NCBI RefSeq assembly: GCF_001894985.1
Contig: NZ_BCXG01000021.1
Span: 1 to 64,000 of the forward strand
Direction: 5' to 3'
Length of the DNA: 64,000 nt
Origin: Rhodococcus tukisamuensis NBRC 100609
Lineage (GTDB): Bacteria > Actinomycetota > Actinomycetes > Mycobacteriales > Mycobacteriaceae
Below are positions 37,051 to 45,610 of this stretch, in pieces. Within the stretch, counting starts at the first letter, position 1. Each line of letters opens with the position of its first letter. The translations under genes were made by a program, and so were the position numbers. The notes beneath the pieces are model-generated. The model was given only the letters and a program-made list of their open reading frames with translations. It made no database searches and had not been told where the DNA came from.

Positions 37051-38499
37051 GTGTCAGGTCCGAGTCCAACCGCCAACCCGAAGGGCCTCGTCGGTGTGCT
37101 GGCGTTCACCGGCATTGTCGCCGCGCTGATGCAGACGCTGGTCGTCCCGCTGATCGCCGACCTCCCGCTCCTGCTCGACACCACCGCATCGAACGCCTCC
37201 TGGGTGATCACCGCGACGCTCGTCGCCGGCGCGGTTTGCGTCCCGATCACCGGACGGCTCGGCGACCTCTACGGCAAGCGGCGCATGCTGCTCGTCTGCA
37301 CGGTGCCGCTGATCGTGGGTTCGGTGATGTGTGCACTCGCTACGTCCGTGGTGCCGATGATCGCCGGCCGCGCCCTGCAGGGCATGGGCATGGGCCTGAT
37401 CCCGATCGGCATCAGCGCCCTGCGCGACCTGGTGCCCAGGGAGAAACTGAACACGTCGATTGCCCTGATGAGTGCGTCGATGGGCATCGGTGGCGCGCTC
37501 GGCCTGCCGATCGCCGCGGCCGTCACGCAGAACACCAGCTGGCGGGTGCTGTTCTGGGGCGCCGCCGTCCTCAGCGTCGTGATCGCCGGACTGATCTGGA
37601 AGGTCGTGCCCACCACCCCGGTCGACCCCGACGCCGGCAGGTTCGACCCCATCGGCGCGGTCGGCCTCGGCGTCGGCCTCGTGTGCCTGCTCCTCGGCGT
37701 GTCCAAGGGCGCGGTCTGGGGCTGGACCAGCGGGACCATCGTCGGACTCTTCGTCGTCGCGATCGCCGTCCTGCTGGCCTGGGGCTGGTGGGAGCTGCGC
37801 ACCAGCGATCCGCTGGTCGATCTCCGGACCACCGCGAGGCCGCAGGTGTTGCTGACCAACGTCGCCGGCGTGGTCGTCGGCTTCGCGATGTACGCGCAGT
37901 CGCTGATCCTGCCGCAGCTGTTGCAGCTGCCCGAGGCCACCGGATTCGGCCTGGGACAGTCGATGCTGGCGATGGGCCTGTGGATGGTGCCGGGCGGCCT
38001 GGTGATGATGGCGCTCTCCCCGGTCGGCGCCAAGCTCTCCTCGGCGCGCGGGCCCAAGGTGACCCTGATCGTCGGTGCCCTGATCATCGCGGTCGGCTAC
38101 GCCTCGTCGATGCTGCTGATGGGCACGGCCTGGGGCCTGATGATCGTCGCCGCCATCTGCGGCGCCGGCACCGGCTTCGCCTACGGTGCGATGCCGGCCC
38201 TGATCATGAGCGCGGTCCCGCACTCGGAGACCGCCGCGGCCAACGCCTTCAACACGCTCAGCCGGTCCATCGGTACGTCGATCGCCGCCGCCGTCGTCGG
38301 CCTCGTCCTCGCCCAGATGAGCGTCCAGGTCGGTGAGTACACGCTGCCCACCGAGAACGGCTTCCGGACCGGACTGCTGCTGGGCTGCGGCGTCGCGCTC
38401 GTTGCCGCCGTCGTCGCCGCGTGCATCCCGACGGGTCGACGGGCACCGGAGGTGCCGACCGTCGGGTCCGAGGACGAGCTGGTGTCCGCGCGGAGCTGA
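37051..38499 (+). CDS. DHA2-type MFS drug exporter
   Basis: A 482-residue MFS protein with about 14 predicted membrane segments, as in the DHA2 (EmrB/QacA) drug:proton antiporters. Motif A is 'GRLGDLYGKRRM' near residue 69 and motif C 'SMGIGGALGLPIAA' near 148. GTG start at 37051 after GAGGAG. Expression is probably released when a drug inactivates the divergent MarR protein. The substrate is unknown. Confidence 0.88.
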   Translation: MSGPSPTANPKGLVGVLAFTGIVAALMQTLVVPLIADLPLLLDTTASNASWVITATLVAGAVCVPITGRLGDLYGKRRMLLVCTVPLIVGSVMCALATSVVPMIAGRALQGMGMGLIPIGISALRDLVPREKLNTSIALMSASMGIGGALGLPIAAAVTQNTSWRVLFWGAAVLSVVIAGLIWKVVPTTPVDPDAGRFDPIGAVGLGVGLVCLLLGVSKGAVWGWTSGTIVGLFVVAIAVLLAWGWWELRTSDPLVDLRTTARPQVLLTNVAGVVVGFAMYAQSLILPQLLQLPEATGFGLGQSMLAMGLWMVPGGLVMMALSPVGAKLSSARGPKVTLIVGALIIAVGYASSMLLMGTAWGLMIVAAICGAGTGFAYGAMPALIMSAVPHSETAAANAFNTLSRSIGTSIAAAVVGLVLAQMSVQVGEYTLPTENGFRTGLLLGCGVALVAAVVAACIPTGRRAPEVPTVGSEDELVSARS

Positions 38500-38582
38500 C
38501 CTGCAGCCGAACCACCCGGGCACGGCGGGCATCCCTCGTGGATATTCGCCGGGCTCGTCCGTTCGGGCGCTCGCGCGGCGCG

Positions 38583-38588
38583 TAGCCT
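38583..38588 (+). promoter_or_regulatory. -10 element for a probable leaderless map transcript
   Basis: TAGCCT ends 7 nt before the ATG at 38596, with no ribosome binding site between, so transcription probably starts at the initiation codon. Confidence 0.45.
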
Positions 38589-38595
38589 TGCACCC

Positions 38596-39453
38596 ATGTC
38601 TGTGCGCACCCAGCTCCGCCCCGGAACCGTCTCGCCGACCCTCGCCGTCCCCGCCAAGATCGAGCGGCCGGAGTACGCGTGGAAGCCGACCGTCAACGAG
38701 GGCAACGAGCCGTGGGTGCAGACCCCCGAGACGATCGAGAAGATGCGGGTGGCGGGCCGGATCGCCGCGCAGGCCCTCTCGGAGGCGGGCAGGGCGGTGG
38801 CGCCCGGCGTCACCACCGACGAGCTGGACCGGATCGCGCACGAGTACATGTGCGACCACGGTGCCTACCCGTCCACGTTGGGCTACAAGGGTTTTCCCAA
38901 GTCGTGCTGTACCTCGCTCAACGAGGTCATCTGCCACGGCATCCCGGACTCCACGGTGATCGAGGACGGTGACATCGTCAACATCGACGTCACCGCCTAC
39001 ATCGACGGCGTGCACGGCGACACCAACGCCACCTTCCTGGCGGGCGACGTCTCCGAGGAGCACCGGCTGCTCGTCGAGCGCACTCGCGAGGCCACCATTC
39101 GGGCCATCAAGGCGGTCCGGCCGGGCCGCGAACTGAACGTGATCGGCCGGGTGATCGAGGCCTACGCGAACCGCTTCGGCTACGGCGTGGTGCGCGACTT
39201 CACCGGCCACGGCATCGGTGAGACGTTCCACAACGGACTGGTGATCCTGCACTACGACCAGCCGAACGTGGACACGGTCATCGAGCCCGGCATGGTCTTC
39301 ACCATCGAGCCGATGATCAACCTCGGCACCCCCGACTACGAGATGTGGGCCGACGACTGGACCGTGGTCACCGCCGACCGCAAGTGGACCGCGCAGTTCG
39401 AGCACACCATCGTGGTGACCGAGACGGGTACGGAAATCCTCACCCTCCCGTGA
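38596..39453 (+). CDS. map: Methionine aminopeptidase, type I with N-terminal extension
   Basis: A 285-residue class Ic methionine aminopeptidase that removes the initiator Met from nascent proteins. The N-terminal extension of about 40 residues (Pro-rich, SH3-ligand-like) is like M. tuberculosis MapB (Rv2861c). Metal ligands are in '[20 protein letters not shown]' (two Asp), 'GHGIG' (His), 'TIEPM' (Glu) and 'QFEHT' (Glu). It is the syntenic partner of the PBP gene, from which it is now separated by about 12 kb. Its stop overlaps the cobQ GTG. Confidence 0.96.
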   Translation: MSVRTQLRPGTVSPTLAVPAKIERPEYAWKPTVNEGNEPWVQTPETIEKMRVAGRIAAQALSEAGRAVAPGVTTDELDRIAHEYMCDHGAYPSTLGYKGFPKSCCTSLNEVICHGIPDSTVIEDGDIVNIDVTAYIDGVHGDTNATFLAGDVSEEHRLLVERTREATIRAIKAVRPGRELNVIGRVIEAYANRFGYGVVRDFTGHGIGETFHNGLVILHYDQPNVDTVIEPGMVFTIEPMINLGTPDYEMWADDWTVVTADRKWTAQFEHTIVVTETGTEILTLP

Positions 39454-40994
39454 AGGGCGCACTGCTCGTAGCCGGGACCACCTCCGACGCCGGCAAGAGC
39501 GTGCTGGTCGCCGGGCTGTGCCGGATGCTGGCCCGGCGCGGCGTCTCGGTGGCGCCGTTCAAGGCGCAGAACATGTCGAACAACTCCGTCGTCACCCTCG
39601 ACGGCGGCGAGATCGGCCGCGCCCAGGCCCTGCAGGCGCAGGCCTGCGGGCTCGCGCCCAGCGTCCGCTTCAACCCGGTGCTGCTCAAGCCCGGCAGCGA
39701 CCGCACCTCGCAGCTGGTGGTGCGGGGCCGCGCGGTCACCACCGTCGGCGCCCGGGACTACGTCGAGCACCGGCAGTGGCTGCGCGAGGTGGTCGCCGAG
39801 GAACTGGCCGCGCTGCGCGAGCAGTACGACGTGGTGATCTGCGAGGGTGCCGGCTCGCCCGCCGAGATCAACCTGCGGGCAACGGATCTGGCGAACTTGG
39901 GGCTGGCGCAGGCCGCGCAGCTGCCGGTGATCGTGGTCGGGGACATCGACCGCGGCGGGGTGCTGGCCCACCTGTTCGGCACCGTGGCGGTGCTGGACGC
40001 GGCCGACCAGGCGCTGATCGCTGGGTTCGTGGTCAACAAGTTCCGCGGCGACGTGGGGCTGCTCGAACCCGGGCTCGAGCAGCTCCGGGTGATGACCGGC
40101 CGGCCCACGCTCGGCGTGGTGCCGTTCGCCGAGGGCCTGTGGATCGACGCCGAGGACTCGCTGTCGACGGTGGCCGACGCGCCCGTCGGCCGGCCCGGCC
40201 CGCCCGTCGGGCAGGCGTGGCTGCGGGTGGCCGCGGTGCGGCTGCCACGGGTGTCCAACGCCACCGACGTCGAGGCGCTGGCCTGCGAGCCCGGGGTGTC
40301 CGTGCACTGGGTGACCGAGCCGTCCCGGTTGCAGGACGCGGACCTGGTGGTGCTGCCCGGCAGCAAGTCCACCGTCACGGACCTGGCGTGGCTGCGGTCG
40401 AGCGGGATCGCGGACGCCCTCACCGCCCGGGCCGCGGCCGGCCGGCCGATCCTCGGGATCTGCGGCGGCTACCAGATGCTGGGCCGCACCATCGTCGACG
40501 ACGTCGAGTCCGGGTCCGGGGCCGTCGACGGGCTCGGCCTGCTCGATCTGGACGTCGAGTTCGCGGCCGAGAAGGTGCTGCGGCAGGCGACGGGGACCTC
40601 CGAGCCCGGCGTCCCGGGCGCGGCAGTCGCGGTGTCCGGCTACGAGATCCACCACGGCCGGGTGGTCCGCACCGGCGACGCGCCGTTGCTGCGCGGGTCC
40701 GACGGCGTCGCCGAGGGCAGCGTCCGCGGCGTGGTGCTGGGCACCCACTGGCACGGGCTGCTCGAGTCCGACGTCTACCGTCGCGCGTTGCTGGCCTGGG
40801 TGGCCGGGCAGACCGGCCGCGCGTTCACCGTCGCGCCGGACACCTCCGTCGCCGCCGAGCGCGCCGCCCAGCTGGACCTGCTGGCCGACCTGGTGGAGCG
40901 GCACCTGGACGTGGACGCGGTGCTGGCGTTGATCAGCGGCGGTGCGCCCCAGGGTTTTCCGGTCCTGGAGCACTTCCTGGCGGTGGGGGAGTAG
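39450..40994 (+). CDS. cobQ: Cobyric acid synthase (CobQ/CbiP)
   Basis: A 514-residue glutamine-dependent amidotransferase that amidates four side chains of adenosyl-cobyrinate a,c-diamide to give cobyric acid. The N-terminal dethiobiotin-synthetase-like ATPase has '[16 protein letters not shown]' (residues 9-24). The C-terminal glutaminase has the nucleophile Cys in '[10 protein letters not shown]' and His in 'THWHG'. GTG start overlaps the map stop (GTGA), implying translational coupling. It is 12 kb from the main cobalamin cluster and has no riboswitch of its own. Confidence 0.95.
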   Translation: MKGALLVAGTTSDAGKSVLVAGLCRMLARRGVSVAPFKAQNMSNNSVVTLDGGEIGRAQALQAQACGLAPSVRFNPVLLKPGSDRTSQLVVRGRAVTTVGARDYVEHRQWLREVVAEELAALREQYDVVICEGAGSPAEINLRATDLANLGLAQAAQLPVIVVGDIDRGGVLAHLFGTVAVLDAADQALIAGFVVNKFRGDVGLLEPGLEQLRVMTGRPTLGVVPFAEGLWIDAEDSLSTVADAPVGRPGPPVGQAWLRVAAVRLPRVSNATDVEALACEPGVSVHWVTEPSRLQDADLVVLPGSKSTVTDLAWLRSSGIADALTARAAAGRPILGICGGYQMLGRTIVDDVESGSGAVDGLGLLDLDVEFAAEKVLRQATGTSEPGVPGAAVAVSGYEIHHGRVVRTGDAPLLRGSDGVAEGSVRGVVLGTHWHGLLESDVYRRALLAWVAGQTGRAFTVAPDTSVAAERAAQLDLLADLVERHLDVDAVLALISGGAPQGFPVLEHFLAVGE

Positions 40995-41023
40995 CCGCAG
41001 TCAGCAGAACTCGTCGGCGACGC

Positions 41024-41776
41024 TCACGGCGTCGCGCGCCGCAGCGCGCACCAGGCCACCCCGATCGCCAGCACGGCCAGCGCCAGCGGCAGCACCACCA
41101 TCGGCACCGCCCGGTTCACCTCCTGGAACCAGGCGCCGATGCTCGGCCACGCCCGCGCCCAGGTCACCAGGACGGCCGCCAGCGACAGGCCGCCGAGGAC
41201 GGTGACGCCGGCAGTGAGCACCCCGGTGACCTTCCAGCGCTGGTAGACGGCGCCGGCGGCCAACGCGATCGCGGCGACCAGCAGCAGGTTGGCGAACAGG
41301 GCGAGGAACTGCAGCACCGGGCTGTCCGTGAAGTACCGGGCCAGGCCGAACATCCGCATCCGCACGCCCCATCCGTCGGTGGCCGCCTCGACCACCGACA
41401 GGAGGTAGAGCGCGAGGGCGAAGACGACGGACTGCGCCAGGGCCATCAGCGCGGTGGCGGTGAAGAACTCACGGCGGGTGACGCTGAGGCCGAGCGCGAA
41501 CGGGAACGTCTGCGTCATCGCCTGCAGGTAGAAGGCCAGGACGAAGCCGTAGACGGCGAACACGCTGCCCGTGAAGTTGTCGTCCTGGTCCGACTGCACC
41601 AGGGAGAAGATCACGTAGCTGATCAGGAACGAGCCTGCGAGGATGCCGACCGGCCAGGCGATCAGCAGCGGCCAGGCCACGGTGTGCAGGCGCAGCGTCG
41701 CGCCGATCCGGGAGCCGGTGGTGGCGTCGTCGTGGACGGGTGCGGTGGCGGTGGCGGTGGGGGAGTCGGTGATCAC
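41024..41776 (-). CDS. ABC transporter permease subunit
   Basis: A 250-residue membrane protein with about six helices and no binding-protein permease motif, consistent with an ABC-2 type exporter subunit. The N-terminal 25 residues are Thr/Ala-rich and cytosolic. GTG start overlaps the stop of the ATPase gene (GTGA). Together with the ATPase and GntR regulator it forms a three-gene operon of the YtrA-YtrB kind, known in Firmicutes to respond to cell-wall antibiotics. The transported substrate here is unknown. Confidence 0.8.
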   Translation of the reverse strand: MITDSPTATATAPVHDDATTGSRIGATLRLHTVAWPLLIAWPVGILAGSFLISYVIFSLVQSDQDDNFTGSVFAVYGFVLAFYLQAMTQTFPFALGLSVTRREFFTATALMALAQSVVFALALYLLSVVEAATDGWGVRMRMFGLARYFTDSPVLQFLALFANLLLVAAIALAAGAVYQRWKVTGVLTAGVTVLGGLSLAAVLVTWARAWPSIGAWFQEVNRAVPMVVLPLALAVLAIGVAWCALRRATP

Positions 41777-42678
41777 CGGGTCGGCTCCTTGGTGGCGGTG
41801 GTGCTCCGGATGACGAGTTCCTGCAGCGACGCGGGTTCGAGCGTGACGCCGTCCTCGCGGAGTCGGGCGACCTCGGCGCCGGACGCGGTGCGGCGCACGG
41901 TCGCGCGGGCCTGCTCGCCGAGCGACTCGCGGTGCAGCACGGTGGCACCCGCGCTGAATGCGTCCACGGCGGCGGCCGGGCCGGTAGCGACGACCGCGCG
42001 GTGGCGCAACGCGTCGGCGTCGTCGTCCATGATGATCCGGCCCCGGTCGAGGACGACGACGTGCTCGAGCAGGTTGGCGACCTCGTCGATGAGGTGGGTG
42101 GACAGCACGACGGTGCGCGGCTGCTCGGCGTAGTCGGCGAGCAGCCGGTCGTAGAAGAGCTGCCGGGCAACGGCATCGAGGCCGAGGTAGGGCTCGTCGA
42201 AGAGTGTGAGCGGGGCACGGGATGCGAGGCCGATGACCACCCCGAGTGCCGAGCGCATCCCGCGGGAGAGCTTCTTGACCTTGCGGCCCAGGGGAAGTTG
42301 GAAGTCGTCGAGGAGTTGGTCGGCGAAGTCGCGGTCCCAACCGGGCAGCAGGTGCCGCGCGGCGGTGAGGACGTGCCGCACGCACAGGTCCTCCGGGTAG
42401 GACTGGCTCTCCCGGACGAAGCAGAGGTTGCGCAGCACCCGGGGGTTCTCGAACGGCGTCTCGCCGAACACCTCCACCCGTCCGGTGGTCTGCAGCGCCT
42501 GGCCGGTGAGGGTCTGCATCAGCGTGGTCTTGCCCGCGCCGTTGCGGCCGAGCAGGCCGTAGATCTTGTCGCGTTCGAGGGTGAGGGTGACGCCGTCGAG
42601 CGCGTCGACGTCGCCGTAGCGCATGCCGACCTCGCGCACGGTGACGACCGGTTGCTCGGCGAGGGCGGTGCGGTTCAT
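41773..42678 (-). CDS. ABC transporter ATP-binding protein (YtrB-like)
   Basis: A 301-residue ATPase. Walker A is 'GRNGAGKTT' near residue 44, the signature motif is an altered 'LSRGMRSA' in place of LSGGQ, Walker B is 'LTLFDEPYLGLD', and the H-loop is in 'STHLIDE'. The altered signature is usual for this exporter subfamily. Its ATG overlaps the end of the GntR gene (ATGA). Confidence 0.9.
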   Translation of the reverse strand: MNRTALAEQPVVTVREVGMRYGDVDALDGVTLTLERDKIYGLLGRNGAGKTTLMQTLTGQALQTTGRVEVFGETPFENPRVLRNLCFVRESQSYPEDLCVRHVLTAARHLLPGWDRDFADQLLDDFQLPLGRKVKKLSRGMRSALGVVIGLASRAPLTLFDEPYLGLDAVARQLFYDRLLADYAEQPRTVVLSTHLIDEVANLLEHVVVLDRGRIIMDDDADALRHRAVVATGPAAAVDAFSAGATVLHRESLGEQARATVRRTASGAEVARLREDGVTLEPASLQELVIRSTTATKEPTR

Positions 42679-43049
42679 CGGGTCTCCTCCCACTGGTCGA
42701 GCATGGTCTTGAGCTCGGGGATCGTCATGCCGAGCTTGTCGGCCTCGGCAACGAGCGGCTCGATGTACTGGCGCGCGAAGTGCTCGCGTCGCCGAAACCG
42801 GAGCGCGTCGCGCGCGCCTGGCGTGACGAACATGCCGATGCCTCGTTTCTTGTAGAGGATTCCCTCGGTGACCAGCTGGCCGAGGCCCTTGGCGGCGGTC
42901 GCCGGGTTGATCCGGTGGAACGCGGCGAGCTCGTTGGTCGAGGGGGCCTGGCCGTCCTCCGGCAGGGATCCGTCGATGATCGAGTTCTCGACCAACTCGG
43001 CGATCTGCTGGAAGAGCGGCCTGCCGTCGTCGATCACCGAAATCCCCAC
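42675..43049 (-). CDS. GntR-family (YtrA subfamily) repressor
   Basis: A 124-residue regulator with an N-terminal winged HTH ('QIAELVENSIIDGSLPEDGQ' then 'APSTNELAAFHRINPATAAK') and only a short C-terminal dimer helix pair, the YtrA layout. GTG start at 43049. It is first in the exporter operon and 16 bp downstream of a perfect inverted repeat, so it is almost certainly autoregulated. Confidence 0.9.
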   Translation of the reverse strand: MGISVIDDGRPLFQQIAELVENSIIDGSLPEDGQAPSTNELAAFHRINPATAAKGLGQLVTEGILYKKRGIGMFVTPGARDALRFRRREHFARQYIEPLVAEADKLGMTIPELKTMLDQWEETR

Positions 43050-43064
43050 CGTCGCCGGCTCGCT

Positions 43065-43088
43065 GGTTCATTACTCATGTAATGAACC
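43065..43088 (-). promoter_or_regulatory. Perfect GntR/YtrA operator
   Basis: GGTTCATTAC-TCAT-GTAATGAACC: exact 10-bp arms around a 4-bp spacer, ending 16 nt before the GntR start. The AT-rich core contrasts with the surrounding GC-rich DNA and probably overlaps the -10 region of the exporter operon. Confidence 0.75.
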
Positions 43089-43156
43089 ATAGAACCGGCG
43101 CGGCGGGGGGCGCAACCCTGCGCGCACGGTTTTCCCGACCGGGGCGTGGCGGCGTG

Positions 43157-43162
43157 TACCGT
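43157..43162 (+). promoter_or_regulatory. Possible -10 element for leaderless pseudo-hydrolase gene
   Basis: TACCGT ends 8 nt before the ATG at 43171, with no purine-rich ribosome binding site between. Confidence 0.3.
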
Positions 43163-43170
43163 CCGTTGCC

Positions 43171-43716
43171 ATGGAGTTGACGGAAGTGTCGGTCGGCGAG
43201 GTCGTCTACACCGTGCGCATGGACGGTCCCGAGAGTGCCCACGTGGTGGTGCTGCTGCCCGGCGCCGGCGAGGACGCTTCGGTGTTCGACGCCGTCTGCG
43301 AGCGGTTGCACGGCTCCGACCTGCGCACCGTGGTGCCCGACACGATCGACGGCCTCGACGTGGCGGGGGTGCTCGCCCTCCTCGACGCGCTCGGCCTGAA
43401 GTACGTCAACCTCGCCGGCAACCGGGAAGGCGCCGCGCTCGCCTGGCAGGCCGCCGCCCGCACCTTCGGCCGGTTCAAGAGCCTCGTCGTCGCCGACAGT
43501 CCGCACCCCGCGGTGGCCGGCGCCGACTGCCCGGCGGTCGAGGTCCCGTCCACGCTGGTGATCGGGGGGCCCGAGGCCCGGCCCGACGCCGACGCCAGCG
43601 GCCGACGCTGCTACTCCGACTTCCGGGTCGTCGAACTCGACGGCGTCGAGTCGGTCCCGCGCGCCGCGGCCGCCGCGTTCGCCGCAGAGATCTCGCTGCG
43701 CACCAGCATGTGGTGA
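43171..43716 (+). CDS. Alpha/beta hydrolase-like protein lacking the nucleophile serine
   Basis: A 181-residue protein with the strand order of a short alpha/beta hydrolase: 'VVVLLPGAGEDASVFDAV' as the oxyanion strand and loop, then an elbow region 'LAGNREGAALAW' where GxSxG would be expected. Arg replaces the nucleophilic Ser (GNREG), so ordinary hydrolase activity is unlikely. A late 'VIGGPE' strand lacks a clear catalytic Asp. It could be a binding protein or pseudoenzyme. No partner gene is evident. Confidence 0.7.
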   Translation: MELTEVSVGEVVYTVRMDGPESAHVVVLLPGAGEDASVFDAVCERLHGSDLRTVVPDTIDGLDVAGVLALLDALGLKYVNLAGNREGAALAWQAAARTFGRFKSLVVADSPHPAVAGADCPAVEVPSTLVIGGPEARPDADASGRRCYSDFRVVELDGVESVPRAAAAAFAAEISLRTSMW

Positions 43717-43775
43717 GGCGCTGCACGGGTGTTGATCGACGACTCCCGCATCGGGTCCTGCCGCAAGCAGCGCAC

Positions 43776-43781
43776 TAGACT
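43776..43781 (+). promoter_or_regulatory. -10 element for a probable leaderless sulP transcript
   Basis: TAGACT ends 6 nt before the GTG at 43788, with no ribosome binding site between. Confidence 0.5.
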
Positions 43782-43787
43782 CTGCCG

Positions 43788-45281
43788 GTGCTCGACACCG
43801 TCCCCGCCGCCTCCGACGAAACGTCGGTCCGCTCGGCCCTGCGATCCCCCCGCCGGCTGACCACGGAGGCCCTGGCGGGCTTGGTGACGGCACTTGCCCT
43901 GATCCCCGAGGTGATCTCGTTCGCGGTCATCGCGGGCGTCGACCCCAAGGTGGCGCTGTACACGTCGTGCATCATGGCGATGACGATCGCGTTCGTCGGC
44001 GGCCGGCCCGCGATGGTCTCGGCCGCGGCCGGTGCCACGGCGCTGGTGGTGGCGCCGCTCGTGGCGTCGCACGGCATCGACTACCTGATCGCCGCGGTGT
44101 GGTTGGCCGGCGGGTTGCAGATCGTCCTCGCGCTGGCTGGGGTCGCGCGGCTGGTGCGGTTCATCCCGCGGTCGGTGATGATCGGCTTCGTCAACGCGCT
44201 CGCGATCCTCATCTTCGGCGCCCAGGTGAGGCACCTGTTCGACGTGCCGTGGCTGGTGTACCCCCTCGTCGCCGCGGGTCTCGCGATGGTCGTGTTCGTC
44301 CCGAAGCTGACGCGGGCGGTCCCGGCCCCACTGATCGCGATCGTGGTGCTCACCGGGGTCGTCGCCCTGTTCCGCCTGGACGTGCCCGACGTCGCCGACC
44401 AGGGCGAGCTGCCGTCGGGGCTGCCCACCTGGATGATCCCGGATGTCCCCTGGACGTGGGAGACCCTCACGATCGTCGCGCCGTTCGCACTCGGCCTCGC
44501 CCTGGTGGGTCTGCTCGAGTCGCTGCTGACCGCGAAGCTCGTCGACGACATCACCGACACCCCGTCGGACAAGACCCGCGAGTCCTGGGGCCAGGGCGTC
44601 GCGAACATGGCCGGCGCACTGTTCGGCGGCATGGGCGGATGCGCGATGATCGGGCAGACCATGGTCAACGTGAAGGAGGGCCGGGCGCGCACCCGCATCT
44701 CCACGTTCCTCGCCGGGGCGTTCCTGCTGGTCCTGTGTGTGACGGTCGGCGACGTGGTCGGCGCGATCCCGATGGCCGCGCTGGTCGCGGTGATGCTGGT
44801 GATCGCGGTGACCACCTTCGACTGGCGCAGCATCGCGCCGCGCACCCTGCGGCTGATGCCGCGCAGCGAAACCCTGGTGATGGTGGTGACGGTCGTCGGC
44901 ACCATCGCCACCGAGAACCTTGCCGTCGGTGTCGTCCTCGGTGTGCTGACCGCGACGGTGGCGTTCGCGCGTCGGGTCGCCCACATGGCCTCGGTCGCCG
45001 CCGCCGACCGCGACCGGGACGGAGGGGTCGAGCGGGTGTACCGGGTTACGGGACAACTGTTCTGGGCGTCGAGCAACGACCTGGTCCACCGGTTCGACTA
45101 CGACGCCGACCCCGAGGCGGTGGTCATCGACCTCACCGACGCCGAGGTGTGGGACGCGTCGACCGTGGCCACGCTCGACGCGGTGCGCGAGAAGTACGAG
45201 GCGCGGGGGAAGTCCGTCCGGATCGTCGGCCTCGGGGGCGCCGGACTGGGCCGGCTCGAGCGTCTGTCCGGGCGGCTCTGA
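43788..45281 (+). CDS. SulP-family inorganic anion transporter with STAS domain
   Basis: A 497-residue transporter. The first half carries SulP signatures ('LTTEALAGLVTALALIPEVI' near residue 24, 'GGRPAMVSAAAGATALVVA' near 67), and about residues 405-495 form the cytosolic STAS domain ('AVVIDLTDAEVWDASTVATL'). Family members carry sulfate, bicarbonate or other anions. Its position beside a sulfur-uptake operon hints at sulfate, but bicarbonate cannot be excluded. GTG start. Confidence 0.88.
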   Translation: MLDTVPAASDETSVRSALRSPRRLTTEALAGLVTALALIPEVISFAVIAGVDPKVALYTSCIMAMTIAFVGGRPAMVSAAAGATALVVAPLVASHGIDYLIAAVWLAGGLQIVLALAGVARLVRFIPRSVMIGFVNALAILIFGAQVRHLFDVPWLVYPLVAAGLAMVVFVPKLTRAVPAPLIAIVVLTGVVALFRLDVPDVADQGELPSGLPTWMIPDVPWTWETLTIVAPFALGLALVGLLESLLTAKLVDDITDTPSDKTRESWGQGVANMAGALFGGMGGCAMIGQTMVNVKEGRARTRISTFLAGAFLLVLCVTVGDVVGAIPMAALVAVMLVIAVTTFDWRSIAPRTLRLMPRSETLVMVVTVVGTIATENLAVGVVLGVLTATVAFARRVAHMASVAAADRDRDGGVERVYRVTGQLFWASSNDLVHRFDYDADPEAVVIDLTDAEVWDASTVATLDAVREKYEARGKSVRIVGLGGAGLGRLERLSGRL

Positions 45282-45415
45282 CCGCTCGTCGCACCCGTCT
45301 CGCCGCTCGGCGCTCCGCGTGCCCGCGTGATTTGAACTCGTGGCCGCCGACGCGTTAACGTTCAGCAACGCCGAGTCATATGCGGCGGTAACGACCTCGT
45401 CCGGAAGGGACCTCG

Positions 45416-45484
45416 ATGCGCGGCCCCGCAGCAACCGCCACCACGATGCACATGCGTGGTTGTTGTTGCATGCGTCAGCGCTGA
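45416..45484 (+). CDS. Poly-cysteine leader peptide (22 codons), cysteine-responsive attenuator
   Basis: ATG at 45416 follows GGAAGGGA and opens a 22-codon frame ending in TGA at 45482-45484. Codons 16-18 are TGT TGT TGC, three consecutive cysteines, near the end ('MHMRGCCCMRQR'). Short frames ending in Cys runs upstream of sulfur genes are established cysteine attenuators in mycobacteria. With little Cys-tRNA the ribosome pauses at the run and changes the fold of the downstream RNA. The next gene is the oxygenase-metQNI operon, which fits sulfur supply. The leader itself folds ACCACG/CGTGGT just before the Cys codons. Confidence 0.75.
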   Translation: MRGPAATATTMHMRGCCCMRQR

Positions 45485-45542
45485 GACGAGACCCCGCGCG
45501 ACGGCACCTTCAAGGCCGTCCCGTTCCCGAAGTGCGAATCCT

Positions 45543-45602
45543 CCCACCGGGCACCCACACGTCGCAGCGCCAGTAGCCCGCCGGTGCCCCGTGGGGAAAG
45601 GA
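45543..45602 (+). promoter_or_regulatory. Leader RNA hairpin sequestering the oxygenase ribosome binding site
   Basis: 45543-45555 (CCCACCGGGCACC) pairs with 45583-45595 (GGTGCCCCGTGGG) at 12 of 13 positions. The 3' arm runs into GGGGAAAGGA (45593-45602), the ribosome binding site of the ATG at 45611. An alternative upstream stem, GACGGC/GCCGTC, lies at 45500-45505 and 45515-45520. Without a U-tract, control of translation initiation or Rho access is more likely than intrinsic termination. Confidence 0.55.
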
Positions 45603-45610
45603 CCCGTTCC

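Noticed and set aside
43611-45434. 607-codon open frame on the minus strand
   Set aside because: Antisense to the SulP gene; Asp/His/Arg-rich shadow sequence with no domain.
45340-45576. 78-codon plus-strand frame covering the leader region
   Set aside because: It overlaps the poly-Cys leader in another frame, has no ribosome binding site and its composition is shadow-like. The shorter frame with a ribosome binding site and Cys run explains the region better.
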